8,745 nt of DNA, from positions 1-8,745 of the forward strand of contig DATCPY010000062.1 in assembly GCA_036569845.1 (NCBI GenBank). The letters run 5' to 3'. Made by a program: the position numbers and the translations under genes. Below, one piece after another: positions 5,640 through 8,745 of this stretch. The stretch is from UBA4735 sp036569845. Its GTDB lineage: Bacteria; Chloroflexota; Limnocylindria; P2-11E. Position 1 is the first letter of the stretch, and each line of letters opens with the position of its first letter. The notes under the pieces are model-generated. The model searched no databases. It saw nothing but the letters and a program-made list of their open reading frames with translations, and had not been told where the DNA came from.

Positions 5640-6733
5640 TCGACGCCGCGCTCGTCGCGCGCGTGCGGCACGAGGTCGCAGCGGGGCTGGATCCCGCGAC
5701 GCTCCTCGCGCTGTATGCGGACCCGGCGCGCAGGCGTCTCATCCGCGAGCGGGTCCGGAGCGCGGCGGGCGCGCGGCTCTCGGAGGGCGAGCTCGAGCGG
5801 CTCTGCGCCGACCTGTTCGGATTCGGTTGCCTGCAGCCGTTGCTGGACGACCCGCAGGTGACCGACGTGCTCGTCAACGCGGCCGATCGGATCTTCGTCG
5901 AGCGCGACGGCCGGCTGGAACGCGTGGCAGCCGCGTTCCGCGACACGGCGGAGCTGTCGGATCTCGTCTATCGGATCGCGGCGAGCGTTGGCCGCGAGCT
6001 CACGATCGAGCATCCCTTCGTCGATGCGCGGATGCGCGACGGGTCGCGAGCAAACGCAGTTATCGAGCCGGTGGGCGGACCGTGCCTGTCGATCCGGAAG
6101 TTCCGCCCGCTGTCGATGCCGCTCGCGGGTCCGGCGTCGTGGGTCGCCGCCGGGGCCTTGAGCGGCGAGGCCGCGGCAATGCTCGTCGACGGAGTGCGCC
6201 GCCGGCGAAATGTGCTGGTCAGCGGAGCGACCGGCTCGGGCAAGAGCACGCTGTTGCGATCGCTCGCGGCAGCGATCCCTTCCGACGAGCGCATCGTGGT
6301 CATCGAGGACACGAACGAGCTCGTGCTGCCACATCACCACGCGGTCCACCTGGAATGCGTGCCCTCTCGCGACGGTGGTGTCGGGGTCGCCGATCTCGTA
6401 GTGAACGCGCTTCGGATGCGCCCGGACCGGATCATCGTCGGGGAGGTCCGCTCGCCGCGCGACGCCTCGGCGTTGCTCGAAGCGTTGAGCACCGGCCACG
6501 CCGGCTCGCTCACCACATTGCACGCCGGCTCGGCGCGTGATGCGCTCGGTCGCCTCGAGCTTCTGTTGGCGCGCGCGGGCGAGCTGTCCTCGGCGGCGAT
6601 CACTAGACACGTCGCGCGCGCGCTCGATGTCATCGTGCATCTCGAGCGTCGTCCGGACGGTCGTCGGGTCGTGCGCGAGATCGCGCGGGTCGAAGACGAG
6701 GTGGCGACGATCGTCTGGAGCCACGACCGGTGA
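5636..6733 (+). CDS. cpaF: CpaF/TadA-family secretion ATPase, pilus assembly motor
   Basis: A 365-residue secretion ATPase of the CpaF/TadA (VirB11-like) family, which forms a cytoplasmic hexamer that drives pilin extrusion. The N-terminal domain contains 'DPQVTDVLVNAADRIFVERDGRLE' as two blocks (~residues 76-99). 'SIRKFRPL' follows before the ATPase core. Walker A is 'GATGSGKST' (197-205, Lys203), the acidic box is 'IEDTNEL' (223-229), Walker B is 'RIIVGEVR' (265-272, Glu270), and the His box is 'TGHAGSLTTLHAGS' with His288 and His296. All catalytic motifs are intact. It lacks the long N-terminal extension of many CpaF proteins. The start is the GTG of a GTGA overlap with tadZ. It is the only intact ATPase in the operon, so it most likely powers both extension and any retraction. 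Confidence 0.96.
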   Translation: MIDAALVARVRHEVAAGLDPATLLALYADPARRRLIRERVRSAAGARLSEGELERLCADLFGFGCLQPLLDDPQVTDVLVNAADRIFVERDGRLERVAAAFRDTAELSDLVYRIAASVGRELTIEHPFVDARMRDGSRANAVIEPVGGPCLSIRKFRPLSMPLAGPASWVAAGALSGEAAAMLVDGVRRRRNVLVSGATGSGKSTLLRSLAAAIPSDERIVVIEDTNELVLPHHHAVHLECVPSRDGGVGVADLVVNALRMRPDRIIVGEVRSPRDASALLEALSTGHAGSLTTLHAGSARDALGRLELLLARAGELSSAAITRHVARALDVIVHLERRPDGRRVVREIARVEDEVATIVWSHDR

Positions 6734-7569
6734 CGCCGGCACAGGTCGGAGCGCTGGCCATCGGCGCGATGTTCCTCGCCCTCGGGATGCTGCCGCTCGC
6801 GGGTCGCTGGATCCTGAGGCTCGGTCCGCATCCCGACGCGCTCGCCCTGCGCGACGCCGGCTGGCCACATGGGATCGGTCGCTGGGAGGGCTTGCGCGCG
6901 CTGGTCGCGGTCGCGGGCGTCATCCTCGGATCCGCGTTCGGGATCTCCCCGCTGGCCGGAGCCACGCTCGGGCTGCTGCCGTCGCTGGCGGTGCGCGTGC
7001 GGGCCCAAGCGGCACGCGATCGCGCTCGCGCGTCGCTGGTGCAGCTGCTGCTCGCGGCTCACGCGCTGCTGCGCTCGGGCATCGCCCTTCCCGAAGCCCT
7101 GCGTCGCGCGGCGACCGCCTGCGAAGACCCCCTCGCGCGCCGGCCATTCGAGGTCGCGATCGAGCGGTTCGACCTCGGGGAAGCGCTCGACGATGCGATC
7201 CGCGGCGCAGTCGCCACGAGCACGGACCGGCGCCTCGTCGCGACCTTCCAGACCCTCGCATTGGGCGTGACCGAACGGCTTCCGATCGAACGAGCAGCGG
7301 CCCTGCTCGAGGCGATGACCGAGCGCGCGGTCCACGACCAGCGCATCGACGCCGAAGTGCGGGCCCGGACGGCGGGCGTGCGCGTCCAGAGCTACCTCCT
7401 GGCCGCGGTCGTTCCGGGATTGGCGCTCTATCTCGTCGCGACCATGCCCGGACTTGCCGCGACGCTCGGTACGACGCTCGGGAGGACCGTTCTGGTCCCC
7501 GGTGCCGGACTGCTGGAGATCGCGGGCATCGTGGTCAGCCGTCGGATCGTCCGCGGCATCTCGCGGTGA
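6730..7569 (+). CDS. tadB: TadB, inner-membrane platform protein (T2SF/GspF domain)
   Basis: A 279-residue integral membrane protein that starts at the GTG of a GTGA overlap with cpaF. Hydrophobic segments lie at residues ~5-24, ~56-88 (probably two helices), ~219-238 and ~252-270. The cytoplasmic T2SF domain falls between ~100 and 213, with the family-typical 'VQLLLAAHALLRSGIALPEALRRAA' region (in two parts, ~104-128) and 'FDLGEALDDAI' (147-157). The final 'EVRARTAGVRVQSYLLAAVVPG' leads into the late membrane helices. TadB and TadC together form the platform on which the CpaF motor acts; the order cpaF-tadB-tadC is the conserved core of Tad loci. Overall similarity is by architecture and motif pattern. 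TadB and TadC are told apart here by order and by the position of the membrane segments. Confidence 0.88.
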   Translation: MTPAQVGALAIGAMFLALGMLPLAGRWILRLGPHPDALALRDAGWPHGIGRWEGLRALVAVAGVILGSAFGISPLAGATLGLLPSLAVRVRAQAARDRARASLVQLLLAAHALLRSGIALPEALRRAATACEDPLARRPFEVAIERFDLGEALDDAIRGAVATSTDRRLVATFQTLALGVTERLPIERAAALLEAMTERAVHDQRIDAEVRARTAGVRVQSYLLAAVVPGLALYLVATMPGLAATLGTTLGRTVLVPGAGLLEIAGIVVSRRIVRGISR

Positions 7570-8351
7570 CGAGCCTCGGCGCGGCCTGCGTGCTGGTGGC
7601 AACGATCGCGCTGGTCCTCGGTGCCCACGGACGATCGGGGGTGGAACGGCGGCTCGCGTTGATCCTGCCGGTGGCCCCGCGCGCGCCGCGATGGCGGCCG
7701 GTCGACGACCGAGATCTCCGCCAGGCGGCGCTTCTGCGCACGCAGACCGAGGTCATCGCGGCGAAGTGTCTGGGGATCCTTGTCGGCGCGACGATCGGTG
7801 GCCTCGCCGGCATGCTTGGGCTCGCGGCGGTGCTTGCCTACGCGGGATCGGTCGCGCCATCGTTCGCGATCGAGCGACGGGCCCGCGCGCGACGTCGCGA
7901 GGCGGAGCGTTCGCTCGGCCCGTTCCTCGAGCGGATCGAGGCGCTCGCGGCATCCGGTCGGCCGATCGAGACCGCGATCGTGGCACTCGCGCGCGTTCCG
8001 ACCGCGTCGGCGCTGCTCGACGGCGCGCTCCGGCGGGCAGTGGATGGGTATTCGCTGGGTGCCCCGCTATTCCCAGCCCTCACCGCCGCGGCAGCCGCGG
8101 AAGGCATCACCGGGCTCCGGGCGTTGGGAGCTGCGCTGGAGCGGTCGCGCGGTCTCGGTCATGCCTCGATCGCCGTGATCCGTGACGCCCGCGATGCGGC
8201 ACGCGCCGCGGAACGGGCCGCGTCCATCGAGGCCGTCGCCAAGGTCGAGGGCAAGCTGATGCTGACCCTGGTGCTCTGTTACTTGCCCGCGCTCATGCTC
8301 CTCGTGGTGATTCCGCTGTTCCTGACGCTGCTGGACGGGCTCTTCGGCTGA
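7566..8351 (+). CDS. tadC: TadC, inner-membrane platform protein (T2SF/GspF domain)
   Basis: A 261-residue membrane protein that begins at the GTG of a GTGA overlap with tadB; the open frame continues far upstream, but only as a shadow of tadB. Hydrophobic segments lie at ~3-20, ~65-100 (two helices) and ~229-256. The T2SF domain occupies ~115-228: 'LGPFLERIEALAASGRPIE' (117-135), 'GYSLGAPLFPALTAAAAAEG' (161-180), and 'AERAASIEAVAKVEGKLML' leading into the terminal helix with 'LPALMLLVVIPLFL', which is characteristic of TadC. It partners TadB in the platform. It is the last gene of the overlapping series; the next gene begins 61 bases on, after a candidate promoter. Confidence 0.88.
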   Translation: MTSLGAACVLVATIALVLGAHGRSGVERRLALILPVAPRAPRWRPVDDRDLRQAALLRTQTEVIAAKCLGILVGATIGGLAGMLGLAAVLAYAGSVAPSFAIERRARARRREAERSLGPFLERIEALAASGRPIETAIVALARVPTASALLDGALRRAVDGYSLGAPLFPALTAAAAAEGITGLRALGAALERSRGLGHASIAVIRDARDAARAAERAASIEAVAKVEGKLMLTLVLCYLPALMLLVVIPLFLTLLDGLFG

Positions 8352-8363
8352 TCGTCCCTCTCG

Positions 8364-8369
8364 TACACT
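8364..8369 (+). promoter_or_regulatory. Possible -10 element of a tatA promoter
   Basis: TACACT matches the sigma-70 -10 consensus TATAAT at four of six bases. It lies in the 61-base gap after tadC, 43 bases before the tatA ATG. No good -35 hexamer is found 16-18 bases upstream. The break in the overlap pattern and the change of pathway after tadC make a separate promoter reasonable here, but the match is weak. Confidence 0.3.
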
Positions 8370-8383
8370 CCTGGTGAGATACC

Positions 8384-8398
8384 GCGCGCCGAGCGCGC
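8384..8398 (+). other. Short GC hairpin in the tatA leader
   Basis: GCGCGC (8384-8389), loop CGA, GCGCGC (8393-8398): a perfect 6-bp all-GC stem directly before the GAGGAAG ribosome site at 8401-8407. It has no U-run, so it is not a standard terminator. It could slow ribosome access to tatA, form part of a weak terminator after tadC, or be a chance product of high GC. Confidence 0.3.
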
Positions 8399-8412
8399 AC
8401 GAGGAAGTGATC

Positions 8413-8691
8413 ATGCCGTTCAACCTTGGGGGACCGGAGCTCGTCTTCGTCCTCGTCATCGTGCTCATCGTCTTCGGGGCGGGGAAGCTCCCGACCGTGT
8501 TCGGCCAGCTTGGCAAGGGCGTCCGCACCTTCCGAGACGAGTCGGAGAAGAAGGACACCGCGCCGCTCGCCTCGACCGCGACCGGGACCGCCACGGCCGC
8601 GGGCACCGGCAAGTTCTGCTCGAGCTGCGGGAAGTCGAACAGCGACGGCGCGAAGTTCTGCGCGAGCTGCGGGACACCGCTCGCCGCCTAG
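8413..8691 (+). CDS. tatA: TatA/TatE-type Tat translocase subunit with C-terminal zinc ribbon
   Basis: A 92-residue protein of two parts. Residues 1-45 are TatA-like: 'GPELVFVLVIVLIVFGAGKLP' as two pieces (7-27), with Glu9 at the start of the membrane helix and the FG hinge at 21-22, then the amphipathic helix 'VFGQLGKGVRTFRDE' (29-43). A Thr/Ala/Gly-rich linker (48-66) follows. Residues 68-87 read 'FCSSCG...FCASCG', with Cys69, 72, 83 and 86 as CX2C-X10-CX2C, a zinc-ribbon pattern. TatA subunits multimerise to let folded, often cofactor-loaded proteins cross the membrane. The tail ribbon would lie in the cytoplasm if TatA topology is kept. The ATG at 8413 follows GAGGAAG by five bases; an in-frame GTG at 8374 would add a charged leader unlike TatA. 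No tatC is visible. Its neighbour mobB suits Tat export of molybdoenzymes. Confidence 0.87.
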   Translation: MPFNLGGPELVFVLVIVLIVFGAGKLPTVFGQLGKGVRTFRDESEKKDTAPLASTATGTATAAGTGKFCSSCGKSNSDGAKFCASCGTPLAA

Positions 8692-8701
8692 CGCGGCCCG
8701 C

Positions 8702-8745
8702 GTGAAGGCTCCCCGCATCGCGTTCGTCGGCCGCCACAACAGCGG
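8702..8745 (+). CDS. mobB: Probable MobB, molybdopterin-guanine dinucleotide biosynthesis protein (3' end cut by window)
   Basis: Only 14 complete codons plus two bases are visible, from a GTG ten bases after the tatA stop. They read MKAPRIAFVGRHNSG, with the last Gly fixed by GG. The sequence 'hydrophobic strand - VGRHNSG' is the start of a P-loop, and the N-S-G pattern with a preceding His/Lys/Ser is typical of MobB (FVGxxNSGKTT), a GTP-binding helper of molybdenum-cofactor nucleotide attachment. There is no clear ribosome site, so coupling to tatA is likely. The link to fdhD at the other end of the window supports the call. Another small P-loop NTPase cannot be excluded from so few residues. 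Confidence 0.6.
   Translation, partial: MKAPRIAFVGRHNS

Noticed and set aside
5252..6868. A 538-codon open frame on the minus strand across tadZ and cpaF
   Set aside because: It lies antisense to genes with intact, recognisable motifs. Its product is a low-complexity Arg/Ala/Asp-rich string with no family pattern, as expected from codon bias in high-GC DNA.
6537..7565. Upstream extension of tadC, giving a 604-residue product
   Set aside because: The added ~340 residues are antistructural Arg/Ser/Pro shadow of cpaF and tadB. The GTG at 7566 matches the overlap pattern and TadC length.
6334..7602. A 422-codon open frame on the minus strand across cpaF and tadB
   Set aside because: Antisense shadow of two clear Tad genes. 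The composition is dominated by Arg, Gln and Gly and no domain is visible.
8374..8412. Earlier GTG start for tatA
   Set aside because: It would add 13 residues of a charged leader before a TatA N terminus that normally begins within a few residues of the membrane helix. The ATG at 8413 has a good ribosome site.
1..8745. CRISPR arrays, tRNA or rRNA genes, insertion sequences, phage or toxin-antitoxin genes
   Set aside because: I read for repeated units, cloverleaf-like segments, transposase motifs and terminal repeats and found none. The window is almost fully occupied by the genes listed.

Overview
The window is about 70% G+C, densely packed, and strongly biased to G or C in third codon positions. 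It encodes a Tad/Flp pilus assembly operon flanked by molybdenum-cofactor and Tat-export genes. No outer-membrane secretin or TadD-type lipoprotein is present. The ParA-like protein carries the lysine-less 'GAGAST' P-loop that I associate with actinobacterial CpaE/Ssd-like proteins. Together these suggest a high-GC monoderm (single-membrane) bacterium, such as a Chloroflexota lineage or a deep relative of Actinobacteriota. This placement is an inference from gene content; no rRNA or tRNA is present to fix it.

Layout. (1) 1-762, plus strand: fdhD, cut at its 5' end by the window edge; it encodes the sulfurtransferase that activates formate dehydrogenase's molybdenum cofactor. (2) 759-1688, minus strand: a small pair, a membrane-anchored SRPBCC protein (upstream) and a DinB-like four-helix-bundle protein (downstream). 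The latter converges on fdhD and shares a CTAG in which both genes terminate. (3) 1689-1822: the only substantial intergenic stretch apart from the tatA leader. It is the divergent control region for the SRPBCC gene and the pilus operon, and it holds a paired GGTACC palindrome and a strong AGGAGG. (4) 1823-8351, plus strand: the ten-gene operon flp - tadE - TadG-like - secreted unknown - cpaB - soluble unknown - tadZ/cpaE-like - cpaF - tadB - tadC. Eight successive junctions from tadE onward are 4-base ATGA/GTGA overlaps. (5) 8413-8691: a TatA-type subunit with a C-terminal four-cysteine zinc ribbon. (6) 8702-8745: the first 14 complete codons of a probable mobB.

How the genes work together. 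Flp is the pilin, and TadE is a minor pilin-like protein with the same G/LAT-hydrophobic-E cleavage motif. The TadG-like protein is a membrane-anchored partner. CpaF is the hexameric motor ATPase, TadB and TadC form the inner-membrane platform, the ParA-like protein probably positions the machine, and CpaB is a membrane-tethered SAF-domain protein. The prepilin peptidase must be encoded elsewhere. Two operon proteins, at 2796-3686 and 4327-4872, have no family I recognise; they are the best candidates for undescribed pilus components. The outer genes (fdhD, tatA, mobB) fit maturation and export of a molybdoenzyme such as formate dehydrogenase, with the pilus operon lying between them.
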